DNA from: Chitinophagales bacterium
Lineage (GTDB): Bacteria > Bacteroidota > Bacteroidia > Chitinophagales > BACL12
Reading direction: 5' to 3'
NCBI GenBank assembly: GCA_020636645.1
Contig: JACJXO010000003.1
Coordinates: 124,001-188,000 of the forward strand
Length of the DNA: 64,000 bases
Shown here: piece by piece, positions 24,781 through 34,052 of the stretch
Position numbering within the stretch: the first letter of the stretch is position 1
Layout: every line of letters starts with the position of its first letter
Program-made: the position numbers and the translations under genes
The notes under the pieces: generated by a model
The model's input: only the letters and a program-made list of their open reading frames with translations
Database searches by the model: none
Told to the model about the DNA's origin: nothing

Positions 24781-27009
24781 TCAAAACAAATAACTGTACT
24801 TCAGCGTCCAGTTTCTGGTAGGTTCCATATAGGCAGGGCGAATGGTATACATGTTGTTCAGCAGGTTGTTGCAAAGTACACTGACCTCTGAATGCTGGTC
24901 TATGATCCAGGCGAAACGGACATTGACCACCGCTTCTCCATGTTCGTTGGCAGCACGGTATTCTTCCAGTCCTGCAATGAAGCTCAGGAACACCTGATCG
25001 ATAGCTTCCATATAACTGTTGTACTGCACTTCTATGCCTGGACGAAAATGCTCGAAGGACGACTCTGCGTCAAACTTCACCACATGTTTGAAACGGTATT
25101 TCAGGATGTTGTAATCGGCGGTGGAATTGGCATCTGTCAGGCTGTCGAAGTCCTGGAATACGGGATCGATATAGGTGTAACCCGCTAACACAGACAATGG
25201 GAATCTTCCAAATTTCCCGGCACCTGAAACCGATACCTCTCCTCCCCTGATCTCTGTATTGCCGATGTTCAGCGACTTAAATCCATACGGGAATATGACA
25301 CCCGGCGATGGGTAATAACCGAAGGTGAATTCCATCATATTGAAATAGCGCTGCATGAATACAGATGCATCCACATAAGCCTGCCACCCTGATATCTGCA
25401 GTCCCTGTTTCAACCCGAGCTCCGCACTCCAGCCAGTTTCCGATTCCAGTTCGGGATTGGGGAAGATGTTAAAGAGGCTGACGCTGGTGCTGACGAATTT
25501 CTCTGCTATGGACGGGAAGCGATATCCTTGTCCCCAGCTCGCCCGAATGAACGTATAGTCTGCCGCCCTGTAACTGGCACCAAAACGAAAAATGGGTCTG
25601 CTCTCATCCAGCAGGTCCAGGTGGTTGTGCTCCCAGCGGAATCCGCCGTTCAGGTTCAGTCTTCCCGGCGACCAATCCGCCTGAAGATATAAAGCCTGAT
25701 TGGCAGCCACATAGCTGGAATCGCCGTATAACTCGGCCTGCACTATTCCATTGTTCATGGTCGCACCGGCAGTGACCACCACCGGTACAGCTTCCAGTTT
25801 TTTCTGGAACTGGTACTCTGCATAATACAGGTCGGCCAGCGAACTCTGGTCAGACTCGTTCCGGTTGTCTGACTTGTAATACCTGCCCTGCAGCTTGTGC
25901 TGGTTGCCCCAGGGATCGCGGTAATGGATAAAAGGATCCAGCGACATCCGGTTTCCTTTATTGAAGGTCATGGTGTTCTCAGCCGGACTGAAGAGGTGGG
26001 CACTGTCGGCCCAGAAGAAGAAACTGGCGCTGCGATTGATCTGCAATACGCCGTTCACTCCGAATGATAATCGTTCGTTCAGTCTGTACCTGGTCTGGAT
26101 ATTTCCCCGGCCGAAGCGGTCATAATCGCCCTCCAGGTAACTGTCTTGCACAAACCCGTACCCTCCGGCCACCAGATCGAACTTTCCGAACTTCTGCCGG
26201 TGGGCGAAAGACATACCGGAGAAATACGGCTGCTCCTTGCTCCACCATTGCTGGGTCTTGTCTGACGGACCTTCATATATGCCACCAAACGAAGTGATCC
26301 GGGTGTAAGGCTCTGAACCCGGATAGGCTGTCCGCACATTGATGATCCCGTTCAATGCCGATGAACCGTACAATGCCGAACTCGCCCCTTTGATGACTTC
26401 TATCTGTGCGATGTTCTCCACCGGTACGAAATTCCAGTTGCTCAGAGCTGCATCTGCCGTAAGCAGGGGGATATCATCCATCAGCAACAGGACCCGGCTG
26501 CCGGCTCCATAGGAATAGCCAGTACCTCCGCGAATGTTCGCCTGCCCGTCGATGACATTGACACCCGGCACTTTCTGTACACTCTGTTCGATGCTGACAT
26601 TATTGGCGTGGTCTATCAGCGACGACCGTATCACTTCAATGGATACTGTTTCCTCTCCGATCTCCTTCTCAAACTTACTGCCAGTTACCACTACGGTTGA
26701 CAGTAAACCACCATCCTCCTGCAACACTATGTCCAGCGGCTTCATGGGGCCATCCACCGCGATCTTTACCGGCACATGTGCCACGTATCTGAACAGCAGC
26801 GTATCGGGCACCCTGGCCTGAATGGAAAAGCGCCCTTCGTCATTGGTCAGCACCCCTTCGCCGGCAGTATTGATGACTGCCACACCGAACATCGGGCTTT
26901 TGTCTGCGCCATCACGCACCACACCTTCTATGATCACGGTGTTTTGTCCCGCAGCCGACAATCCTGACAACAACAGCAGGATCCATCCAAAACGACAGAA
27001 ATTTCCCAT
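24781..27009 (-). CDS. TonB-dependent outer-membrane receptor
   Basis: 742-residue outer-membrane importer. Signal peptide from MGNFCRFGWILLLLSGLSAAGQ; a carboxypeptidase-regulatory-like domain (about 22-105: VVRDGADKSPMFGVAVI..GEGVLTNDEGRFSI); plug domain with VPGVNVIDGQANIRGGTGYSYG and EVIKGASSALYGSSALNGIINV; then a 22-strand barrel ending in the aromatic WTLKYSYLF. Substrate is not evident. It resembles the CirA/BtuB-like group rather than SusC, is not paired with a SusD gene, and has no riboswitch upstream. ATG 27009 is used; a TTG at 27024 lies inside the promoter box. Confidence 0.92.
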   Translation of the reverse strand: MGNFCRFGWILLLLSGLSAAGQNTVIIEGVVRDGADKSPMFGVAVINTAGEGVLTNDEGRFSIQARVPDTLLFRYVAHVPVKIAVDGPMKPLDIVLQEDGGLLSTVVVTGSKFEKEIGEETVSIEVIRSSLIDHANNVSIEQSVQKVPGVNVIDGQANIRGGTGYSYGAGSRVLLLMDDIPLLTADAALSNWNFVPVENIAQIEVIKGASSALYGSSALNGIINVRTAYPGSEPYTRITSFGGIYEGPSDKTQQWWSKEQPYFSGMSFAHRQKFGKFDLVAGGYGFVQDSYLEGDYDRFGRGNIQTRYRLNERLSFGVNGVLQINRSASFFFWADSAHLFSPAENTMTFNKGNRMSLDPFIHYRDPWGNQHKLQGRYYKSDNRNESDQSSLADLYYAEYQFQKKLEAVPVVVTAGATMNNGIVQAELYGDSSYVAANQALYLQADWSPGRLNLNGGFRWEHNHLDLLDESRPIFRFGASYRAADYTFIRASWGQGYRFPSIAEKFVSTSVSLFNIFPNPELESETGWSAELGLKQGLQISGWQAYVDASVFMQRYFNMMEFTFGYYPSPGVIFPYGFKSLNIGNTEIRGGEVSVSGAGKFGRFPLSVLAGYTYIDPVFQDFDSLTDANSTADYNILKYRFKHVVKFDAESSFEHFRPGIEVQYNSYMEAIDQVFLSFIAGLEEYRAANEHGEAVVNVRFAWIIDQHSEVSVLCNNLLNNMYTIRPAYMEPTRNWTLKYSYLF

Positions 27010-27021
27010 ATTTGAAGCATC

Positions 27022-27029
27022 CAAAGATA
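27022..27029 (-). promoter_or_regulatory. -7 box TATCTTTG for TonB-dependent receptor
   Basis: Perfect TAnnTTTG, 12 bases before ATG 27009. Confidence 0.6.
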
Positions 27030-27065
27030 GCAGTTCCGCTTATCCGTCAAAAGAACAATCAGGTC

Positions 27066-28469
27066 ATGTCTGACGAGCCTTCCAACCTTCCTTTTTATGA
27101 AGTTGTCAACAGGCAACGCCAGTTCTTCCGCCAGGCAAATACATTGCATTATAATCAGAGGATCAATATTTTAAAGGATTTACTTCAAGTAGTTAAGGAG
27201 AATGAACAGGCCATCCTAACCGCATTAGCCAAAGACCTGCACAAGTCCACCTTCGAAGCCTGGGCTGTAGAGTACGGTGTCATTATGGAGGAGCTCCGCC
27301 TGGCCATCAGGCATCTGCGGGAATGGATGCAGCCCAAAAGGCTAAAGACACCTTTGCTGCACTTCCGGGCAAATTCATCTGTCCTCCCTGTCCCTTTTGG
27401 TCACGTCCTGATCATAGCCCCCTGGAATTATCCCTTCATGCTGGCCCTCCGCCCGGCCATTGGGGCCATTGCAGCAGGAAATGCGGTGCTGATAAAACCC
27501 GCGGATGCAGCTTCAGCAACGGAGGCACTCCTGGAAAACATGATCAACCACCAGTTGAAAACGCCCTGGATACAGGTGGCGAAGGCTGGTCCGGAAGAAA
27601 GTGCCCGGCTGATGGAACACCGGTTCGACTTTGTCTTCTTCACCGGCGGAACGGAGATCGGGAGGAAGGTCTATCAGGCGGCAGCACAACACCTGACACC
27701 GGTGGTGCTGGAGCTGGGGGGAAAGAACCCCTGCATTGTGCACCATGATGCCGATCTGACCATCGCTGCCCGCAGGATCGCCTGGGGGAAGTTCAGCAAT
27801 GGCGGACAAACCTGTGCATCTCCTGATTATCTGTTAATACATGAGTCTGTGTATGAACAATTTATACAAAAGCTGATACAGCAGATCAGGATCTTTTATG
27901 GCGATGACCCGCAACACCATCCGGATTACGGACGCATCATCAACAAAAGACACTGGGAACGCATCATGAAACTCATTCCGGGGGCTGAGGTCTTAGCCGG
28001 AGGCACGGGAAACGAAGCCGACCTGTACATTGCACCCACCATTATTCGGCCGAAGGATACAGCCCACCCGTCCATGCAGGAAGAGGTGTTCGGACCTGTT
28101 CTCCCGATTTTCACCTATCAGACGATCAATGAGGCATACACATTCATAGACCGCCATCCCGATCCCCTGGCCATGTACCTCTTTTCCAAAGACCGGAAAC
28201 TGGCTGACAAACTAAGCAGAGATATCTCTTCCGGCGATTTTGTGGTCAATGAACAGGTCATACATTTCGGACATATCCATCTTCCCATCGGGGGCAAGGG
28301 AAACAGTGGCTTTGGGAAATACCAGGGCAAACACTCTTTTGATATTTTTTCGCACCAGAAGAGCATTTACAGGAAATTCTTCTTCCCCGACCTTCCGGTT
28401 AGATACCCCCCTTACACCACCCGTAAATTTCAGATGATCAAGGCCTTGTTTCGCATCGGATACCGGTAA
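27066..28469 (+). CDS. Aldehyde dehydrogenase, ALDH3-like
   Basis: 467-residue NAD(P)-dependent aldehyde dehydrogenase. Motifs: PFGHVLIIAPWNYPF (cofactor region), FTGGTEIGRKVYQAAA, general base Glu in VVLELGGKNPCIV, nucleophile Cys250 in GGQTCASPDY, and EEVFGPVLPIF. The length (shorter than the ~490 of ALDH1/2) and a C-terminal tail with YPPYTTRKFQMIK point to the ALDH3 fatty/aromatic aldehyde group, often membrane-associated. ATG 27066 is preferred over an upstream TTG at 27012 that overlaps the divergent receptor gene. Confidence 0.92.
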   Translation: MSDEPSNLPFYEVVNRQRQFFRQANTLHYNQRINILKDLLQVVKENEQAILTALAKDLHKSTFEAWAVEYGVIMEELRLAIRHLREWMQPKRLKTPLLHFRANSSVLPVPFGHVLIIAPWNYPFMLALRPAIGAIAAGNAVLIKPADAASATEALLENMINHQLKTPWIQVAKAGPEESARLMEHRFDFVFFTGGTEIGRKVYQAAAQHLTPVVLELGGKNPCIVHHDADLTIAARRIAWGKFSNGGQTCASPDYLLIHESVYEQFIQKLIQQIRIFYGDDPQHHPDYGRIINKRHWERIMKLIPGAEVLAGGTGNEADLYIAPTIIRPKDTAHPSMQEEVFGPVLPIFTYQTINEAYTFIDRHPDPLAMYLFSKDRKLADKLSRDISSGDFVVNEQVIHFGHIHLPIGGKGNSGFGKYQGKHSFDIFSHQKSIYRKFFFPDLPVRYPPYTTRKFQMIKALFRIGYR

Positions 28470-28523
28470 TATCACTCCTGCATAATGTTGACTTTTGTCA
28501 TCCACAGCACCTTACGACAAACC

Positions 28524-28531
28524 TACCTTTA
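28524..28531 (+). promoter_or_regulatory. -7 box TACCTTTA for CBS-domain gene
   Basis: TACCTTTA, one base off consensus, 18 bases before ATG 28550. Confidence 0.45.
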
Positions 28532-28549
28532 CCACAAAACCATCCGCCA

Positions 28550-28972
28550 ATGACTAAAAAAATACTCGCTTCCGGCATCATGACCGAGAAAGTGATCGTA
28601 GCCCGGCTGGGCAATTCTTTCAGCCAGATCATGGAATTCTTTACCAGGCATCGCATACAGCATCTGCCTGTTGCCTATGATGATAAAGTACTGGGCATCA
28701 TCAGTGTGAATGATATGCTCAAATTCATGGCAGACCAGTTGCAGAATAACCCTCAGATAAGCCACGAAATGCTCAATGAAGCATTTGACCTGGACAAGGA
28801 AATGACCCACAAGCCTATATCCGTATCACCCGACACGCCATTGATAGATATTCTGGAAGTCTTGTCTGACGGCAAGTTTCAGGCCCTTCCTGTGGTAGAA
28901 GGCGGTGAGATCAAGGGGATCATCACCAACAAAGATATTGTCAGGGTCTATCACTGGGACCTCACCCATTGA
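28550..28972 (+). CDS. CBS-domain pair protein
   Basis: 140-residue stand-alone Bateman module. First CBS domain from ILASGIMTEKVIVARLGNSF to VLGIISVNDMLKFM; second from KPISVSPDTPLIDILEVLSDG to IKGIITNKDIVRVYHW. Such proteins sense adenine nucleotides or SAM. No effector domain is attached and no neighbour tells its target. Followed directly by a strong terminator. Confidence 0.88.
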   Translation: MTKKILASGIMTEKVIVARLGNSFSQIMEFFTRHRIQHLPVAYDDKVLGIISVNDMLKFMADQLQNNPQISHEMLNEAFDLDKEMTHKPISVSPDTPLIDILEVLSDGKFQALPVVEGGEIKGIITNKDIVRVYHWDLTH

Positions 28973-28990
28973 ACGGCAAGATAGAAAAGG

Positions 28991-29019
28991 AAAGCCCCGG
29001 TTCAGTCCGGGGCTTTTTT
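28991..29019 (+). terminator. Strong bidirectional terminator
   Basis: AAAGCCCCGG-TTCAGT-CCGGGGCTTT followed by TTTT on the plus strand, between the CBS gene and the convergent ilvE. On the minus strand the T-tract is TTTCCTTTTC, so it may also serve ilvE. Confidence 0.92.
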
Positions 29020-29020
29020 A

Positions 29021-30100
29021 TTATAGCCTGAACAGCCAGTTGTGGGTATCAGGAATGTGGCCCTTTCTCAGGTTCCTCATCTCATTGGCCAGCCAGATGC
29101 TGACAGGCCTTTCGTCAACCGGTGGCAAGGTGAATACTTCGTCCTTATAGCCGATCTCACCAATGGGAGCCACGGTAGCGGCAGTGCCGGTTCCGAAAGC
29201 ATCCGTGAGCCTTCCTTCACGGGCGGCATTCAACAGTTCCGGAACGGTGATGTCACGTTCTTCTACCTGATAGCCTTTTTCCCGTAACAAAATGATACAG
29301 GATTCACGGGTAATGCCTTCCAGTATGGTCTTCTCTTCTGTAGATGGGGTCAGTACCACATCATCAATGACCACAAATACATTCATGGTACCGATCTCCT
29401 GGAGGCGATTGAACTCATAACCATCCAGCCAAAGGATCTGGTCAAATCCCATTTCACGCACTTCCGCAAGTGGCTGCATGACCGCTCCGTAGTTGCCTAT
29501 GGCCTTGGCATGGCCTGTGCCGCCCCGAAACGCCCGTACATAATGGTCAGACATATATACACGAACAGGCTTATTGTAATATTTGGCAACCGGACAGCAA
29601 ATGATCATGAACAGAAACTCTTCTGCCGGCTTGATACCTACCAGGGCATCGCTGGCAAACAGGAAAGGACGGATATACAGAGAACCATCCTCACCGGGAG
29701 GTATCCATGCGCTGTCCATGCGCACCAGGGTAGTGAGAGCCTCCATGAACAACTCTTCCGGTATTTCAGGCAGGGCCATGCGTCTGGCCGACATATTCAT
29801 GCGTTCCCAGTTCTTGAGCGGGCGAAACAGTTGTGCATTGCCCTGTTCATCTTTAAAGGCTTTCATCCCTTCAAAAATGCCCTGTCCGTAATGCAGTACG
29901 GCCGTTCCGGGATGCATGGGAAGCGGCCCGAACGGCTGGATGCGACATTGCTGCCATTGTCCGTTCTTGTATTCAGCCAGGAACATATGGTCTGAAAAGA
30001 CCCTTCCGAATGGCACACTGTCAAAGTCAATTCCTTGAAGTCTGCTTTCCTGTACCGGACGAATATCTATATGATAGGTGCCCGCTTCCGTTATTGCCAT
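29021..30100 (-). CDS. ilvE: Branched-chain-amino-acid aminotransferase
   Basis: 359-residue PLP enzyme (fold type IV) that transaminates Leu, Ile and Val with 2-oxoglutarate. Typical of the long BCAT group: FGRVFSDHMFLAEY, LHYGQGIFEGMKAF, YIRPFLFASDALVG, GTGHAKAIGNYGAV with the PLP lysine in HAKAIGNYG, EIGTMNVFVV, and FGTGTAATVAPIG near the C-terminus. The ATG at 30100 gives a normal N-terminus. Single gene, away from other ilv/leu genes. Confidence 0.95.
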   Translation of the reverse strand: MAITEAGTYHIDIRPVQESRLQGIDFDSVPFGRVFSDHMFLAEYKNGQWQQCRIQPFGPLPMHPGTAVLHYGQGIFEGMKAFKDEQGNAQLFRPLKNWERMNMSARRMALPEIPEELFMEALTTLVRMDSAWIPPGEDGSLYIRPFLFASDALVGIKPAEEFLFMIICCPVAKYYNKPVRVYMSDHYVRAFRGGTGHAKAIGNYGAVMQPLAEVREMGFDQILWLDGYEFNRLQEIGTMNVFVVIDDVVLTPSTEEKTILEGITRESCIILLREKGYQVEERDITVPELLNAAREGRLTDAFGTGTAATVAPIGEIGYKDEVFTLPPVDERPVSIWLANEMRNLRKGHIPDTHNWLFRL

Positions 30101-30166
30101 ATGCTCCAGTTTGATATTGTGAAATAATCGTTTTATTTACCTGTCAACACAACGGACAAAGCCGGT

Positions 30167-30622
30167 ATGTTAAGTTTTCAGAAAGCCCTTCTTAACGAAC
30201 AGATATTCCTGATCCGGGGCACCACAAAGGTAGCCAATCCGCCCGAGAGTAACAGTGACATCAGCTACTCAGGCAGTCCTGATTCGCCACTTTTCCTGCT
30301 CTATCAACCGGAAAAAAAGGAGCTGCCCAAACCCGTGCAGGAAATGCTGGCCAAGCTTCTGAAGGCTATTCCGGGTCTGAAAAATGAAGTGCTCACCATA
30401 AATTTATCCACAGTAACGGAAGATGCGCTGGACAGTTTTTTGAAGGCACATAAACCGTCTATGATCGTCTGCCATCACCCGCGTTTTTCTGCTTTTCGTC
30501 CCGGATTTTCCTGGCCGGCCGGAAGCCGCATTTTACCGGCACCCAGTCTGGAACAACTATTCCGCGACCAGCAGGCCAAAAGGTCATACTGGGCTGAACT
30601 GCAAAACTTTCTGGCAGCATGA
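30167..30622 (+). CDS. Hypothetical protein upstream of rdgB
   Basis: 151-residue soluble protein with no recognised family. The centre has LTINLSTVTEDALDSFLKAHKPSMIVCHHPRF, which resembles a Rossmann-like strand-helix pattern. It overlaps rdgB by four bases (ATGA), so the two are probably co-translated. In many Bacteroidota genomes a short unclassified protein sits at this position, but I cannot name it. Confidence 0.65.
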   Translation: MLSFQKALLNEQIFLIRGTTKVANPPESNSDISYSGSPDSPLFLLYQPEKKELPKPVQEMLAKLLKAIPGLKNEVLTINLSTVTEDALDSFLKAHKPSMIVCHHPRFSAFRPGFSWPAGSRILPAPSLEQLFRDQQAKRSYWAELQNFLAA

Positions 30623-31209
30623 AATGGGTCTTTGCCACCGGTAACAAACACAAGGTGCAGGAGATCAGACCCTTGCTTCCCGATGGTATGGAATTGCTGA
30701 GCCTGAGAGACATCGGCTGCGATGAAGACCTTCCCGAAACCGGTTCCACCATTGCTGCCAATTCTTTGGAGAAGGCCGTTTATGTGCGTGAAAAGTACGG
30801 CTATCCGTGCTTTGCAGAAGACAGTGGACTGGTGGTGCCTGCCATTGACGGTGAGCCGGGAGTGTACAGCGCCCGCTATGCAGGAACCGGAGATGCTGGT
30901 GATAACATCATCAAATTATTGGCAAGAATGCGTGGTGTGGACGACAGAAGGGCATATTTTGTGACAGTCTTTACACTTGCAGGCGATGGTTCTCTGGAAC
31001 AATTTGAAGGAAGGGCCGATGGTGAAATAACCCTGATCCCTGCCGGTGAAGGTGGATTCGGGTACGATCCGGTATTCAGACCCAAGGGCCATGACCGCAC
31101 GTTTGCCGAAATGTTACCTGATGAAAAACGAGAGATTAGTCACCGAAGCAAAGCTTTTGCACAGCTGCTGATCAGATTGAAATCCTTTGAAAATTCAAAT
31201 AAATTGTAA
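30619..31209 (+). CDS. rdgB: Non-canonical purine NTP pyrophosphatase (RdgB/HAM1)
   Basis: 196-residue nucleotide-pool sanitiser that hydrolyses dITP, ITP and XTP to monophosphates. Signatures: FATGNKHKVQEI at the N-terminus, ETGSTIAANSLEKA, CFAEDSGLVVPAIDGEPGVYSARYAG, GGFGYDPVFRPKGHDRTFAEM and EISHRSKAF. Full length. Starts within the stop of the preceding gene. Confidence 0.95.
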   Translation: MKWVFATGNKHKVQEIRPLLPDGMELLSLRDIGCDEDLPETGSTIAANSLEKAVYVREKYGYPCFAEDSGLVVPAIDGEPGVYSARYAGTGDAGDNIIKLLARMRGVDDRRAYFVTVFTLAGDGSLEQFEGRADGEITLIPAGEGGFGYDPVFRPKGHDRTFAEMLPDEKREISHRSKAFAQLLIRLKSFENSNKL

Positions 31210-31244
31210 TTTTAACGTGCAGCATCGCTAAACCCTAGTTGAAC

Positions 31245-31823
31245 ATGATATCTGAAAAGATATCCCCGAACACACCAGACGAAGAACTCATCGTACAATG
31301 CCTGGAAAATAACAGGCGGGCGCAGAAAGCGCTGTATGATAAGTATGCATCCAAGATGATGGCAGTTTGTATTCGTTACTCCAACGATGTACCTGCCGCT
31401 GAAGACATTTTACAGGAAGGATTCGTGAAAGCCTACCGCAATCTGGATAAATTCCGGTTTGACGGTTCCTTCGAAGGATGGCTCAGACGCATCATTGTAA
31501 ACACAGCCATCGAGCACTACAGAAAAAAAAACCACTTATATCCCCTGCTGGAATCAGCTGAGGGTGAACTGGAGATCAGCAACGACAATGTTTTACAACA
31601 GCTTGCTGCTGAAGACATTATGAAACTGATCCAGGAATTATCACCGGGATATCGCACGGTTTTTAATATGTATGTCATAGAAGGTTACTCACATAAAGAA
31701 ATAGCGAAGCAACTAAACATCAGTGAAGGAACGTCTAAGAGTCAGTTGGCCCGTGCCAGGTACTTACTCATGGACGAGATCAACAAACATTTAGGGCATT
31801 ACCGTAAGGCAAGTGGAGAATAA
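31245..31823 (+). CDS. ECF RNA polymerase sigma factor
   Basis: 192-residue sigma-70 family factor with region 2 (QKALYDKYASKMMAVCIRYSND..AEDILQEGFVKAYRNLDKFR) and region 4 (PGYRTVFNMYVIEGYSHKEIAKQLNISEGTSKSQLARAR). I use ATG 31245; a TTG two codons earlier is also in frame. It overlaps the next gene by 11 bases, and that gene encodes its probable membrane regulator. A TAATTTTA box lies near 31208. Confidence 0.9.
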   Translation: MISEKISPNTPDEELIVQCLENNRRAQKALYDKYASKMMAVCIRYSNDVPAAEDILQEGFVKAYRNLDKFRFDGSFEGWLRRIIVNTAIEHYRKKNHLYPLLESAEGELEISNDNVLQQLAAEDIMKLIQELSPGYRTVFNMYVIEGYSHKEIAKQLNISEGTSKSQLARARYLLMDEINKHLGHYRKASGE

Positions 31824-33132
31824 CACACACCATAACGATCTCAGCGGCAAGCTGTATCACCACACCGTCTCCCCATCTGACGCTGTGTGGAACAGGATCC
31901 AGGCACAACTGGATGCTGACCTGGCCGCATTTGACACCGGCAACAAACAGCGTTTCTGGTGGTATGGCGGCTCGCTGCTGGCTGTTGCAGCCATTGTATT
32001 CCTCACCTGGAATCATTACAACACTTTGCACATGGCCGCCTATGAACCAGTTGCTACCGGTTCTCAGTTGGCCATACAGAAAAGCACATATAGTGCTGAT
32101 ATTCAAAATTTTAGCAGCGACCTATTAGATGATCAGTTGAATACCTCTGCTGTTGCTGATATCGCTTCTCAAAGCAGTCGGCCGCACACTGCCGTAAGAC
32201 ATGAAACTGCTGAGTCACCATCGTCAGTTTCATCAGGTTCTGCGCATCTGGCTGCTGCAAACGGCAGCACCTCAGAACAGACCGCAAACCAGGAAAGTGC
32301 AACTGAGGCCTTGTCAGATGATGATCTGCTCACTGCCGATGAACCGGTTGCCGCAATTTCTGATTCTGAACTTGCTGAATCACTTACTCCTGAAGAACAG
32401 GAAGCTCTGGAACAGGCTGCCGCCGAAAAAGAAGCTGAACTGGCTGCTCTGATAGCTGAAGACGAAGCGTCTGATGCAGAAATTGAACCGGTAGAAAAAC
32501 CTAAAAAACCGGCACACAGCCCCTTTGAAGGATTTTATATAGGTGCCAGTGGCGGATGGCATGCATCTACTATGCTCACGGGTCAGGAAGTGGTGATCAA
32601 TGATAATCCGATCCAGACAGGTGTGCGTTTCGGACCCAGCAAGGGGCTGACCCTGGGTTACGTTTTTGGTCCGAACCTGTCACTTCAGGCTGAGTACCTG
32701 TACAATGTGGTAGAAGGTCAGAACTACTATATGGAAGTGGAAGGCGCTGTAAGAAGCAAGACCATGTCGCTATATTTCGACCAGATTCCGGTAACGGTCA
32801 AGCTGCGCACACCCAGAACCATACATGCATTAAAGATGCCGGCTTCGCTGAACATCGTAGCCGGAACACAACTGAATATTCTCAAGGATTATCAGATTCC
32901 GCGTGAGAACAAGCTGGAACTGGAAGGTGATATCTACCGTAAAACATCCTTCTCTTTGCTTGCAGGTGCTGAGTATGAAGTGCTTGTTACAGATCACATC
33001 ATGGTTTCCATGGGTCTGGAAGGCAGCCTCTCAGAGAATGTGAGCACCAGTAACGATCCTGTTGGCAGCTTCCCTAAACACAGCATTTCAGGCGGTGCCA
33101 AAGGCGGTGTGTACTACCTCTTCGGGCGTTGA
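31813..33132 (+). CDS. Putative anti-sigma / outer-membrane beta-barrel fusion
   Basis: 439 residues from GTG 31813, which lies inside the sigma-factor gene's end. Residues 1-45 form a short cytosolic segment, 49-66 a transmembrane helix (WWYGGSLLAVAAIVFLTW), ~70-235 a low-complexity Ala/Glu/Ser-rich linker that becomes very acidic (EEQEALEQAAAEKEAELAAL), and ~238-439 an OmpA/PorT-like beta-barrel (GFYIGASGGWHAS ... GLTLGYVFGPNLSLQAEYLYN ... GGVYYLFGR). The layout suggests one protein that spans from the cytosol through the inner membrane to the outer membrane. An anti-sigma role is inferred from gene order and topology. It lacks a recognised zinc anti-sigma motif. Confidence 0.72.
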   Translation: MENNTHHNDLSGKLYHHTVSPSDAVWNRIQAQLDADLAAFDTGNKQRFWWYGGSLLAVAAIVFLTWNHYNTLHMAAYEPVATGSQLAIQKSTYSADIQNFSSDLLDDQLNTSAVADIASQSSRPHTAVRHETAESPSSVSSGSAHLAAANGSTSEQTANQESATEALSDDDLLTADEPVAAISDSELAESLTPEEQEALEQAAAEKEAELAALIAEDEASDAEIEPVEKPKKPAHSPFEGFYIGASGGWHASTMLTGQEVVINDNPIQTGVRFGPSKGLTLGYVFGPNLSLQAEYLYNVVEGQNYYMEVEGAVRSKTMSLYFDQIPVTVKLRTPRTIHALKMPASLNIVAGTQLNILKDYQIPRENKLELEGDIYRKTSFSLLAGAEYEVLVTDHIMVSMGLEGSLSENVSTSNDPVGSFPKHSISGGAKGGVYYLFGR

Positions 33133-34052
33133 GAACTCTGATTGCTGCCCTCTTTTCCCTATCAGCCTTTTCCTGCAAAAGCCGGGACAAAGCATGTACT
33201 GATCACGCCACAGGTCTGATTCCGGTGTATGATCTGGCTGACAGTTCCTTTGAAGGGTTTTCAGGCGGACTTTACCCCTGGGGCAATGAAATACCAGACT
33301 TCTGGCTACAAAAAGGACTGGAAGCTTCAGGAGACCTGATACCAAGAGGTGTGAGCGGATCGGCCGACACAACCGGAAAGATCGGGTTTCTGACCCTGGG
33401 TTACAGCACAGCAGCCATGACCGCCAGGGTGTTTTATGATCTGTGCGCTGACAGTTCTGTATTCACTGACCTCTCTTTTGTAACCGGAGCGCAGGCCGGA
33501 CTGGATCTATCTGCAATGACAGATCGTACAGGTCCGTACTGGGATTCTGTACAGGCAAGGATACAGGAAGCCGGCATGATCCCGGAGCAGATTCAGTTGG
33601 TATGGCTGAGTTCTGCCTGCCAGGAACTCTATGATCGCCCCTTCCCTGTGCAGGCTACAGATCAGATTCCGATATACCGGCAGGTGCTGGCTAATATCAG
33701 GTATCATTTTCCGCAAACCTGCATTGTTTTTCTGTCTGACAGGGCATTCGCCGGCTATATTTCAGAAAAAGGAGCAGAAAAGCTGGGTGAACCATCGGCC
33801 TACTATACTTCCTGGGCCGTCAAATGGACCATTGAAGACCTGATGATGTTTCCATCAGACTCCATTCCTTATACTGACTGGGGACCAGCCTTGTGGACAG
33901 ACGGCATCAGAGGTAATGCGGAAGGATATACCTGGAGCTGTGCAGAAGCAGGTAAAGGCGGCATACATCCAACTGCCGAAGGCCGGCTAAAGGAAGCCAT
34001 GCTGTTATACAGGTTCTTTACATCTTCGCCTTATCTGCAGCAGCTGCATTAG
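33129..34052 (+). CDS. Hypothetical lipoprotein, possibly SGNH-hydrolase-like
   Basis: 307 residues from TTG 33129 (TTGA overlap with the preceding stop). Signal with lipobox: LIAALFSLSAFSCKS. The middle has GKIGFLTLGYSTAAM and FVTGAQAGLDLS, and the end has an HPTAEGRLKEAM segment, weakly reminiscent of the SGNH blocks I and V, but the block I Ser is not convincing. The downstream end overlaps the convergent gene by four bases (TTAG). Part of the sigma-factor operon by spacing. Confidence 0.65.
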   Translation: MRTLIAALFSLSAFSCKSRDKACTDHATGLIPVYDLADSSFEGFSGGLYPWGNEIPDFWLQKGLEASGDLIPRGVSGSADTTGKIGFLTLGYSTAAMTARVFYDLCADSSVFTDLSFVTGAQAGLDLSAMTDRTGPYWDSVQARIQEAGMIPEQIQLVWLSSACQELYDRPFPVQATDQIPIYRQVLANIRYHFPQTCIVFLSDRAFAGYISEKGAEKLGEPSAYYTSWAVKWTIEDLMMFPSDSIPYTDWGPALWTDGIRGNAEGYTWSCAEAGKGGIHPTAEGRLKEAMLLYRFFTSSPYLQQLH

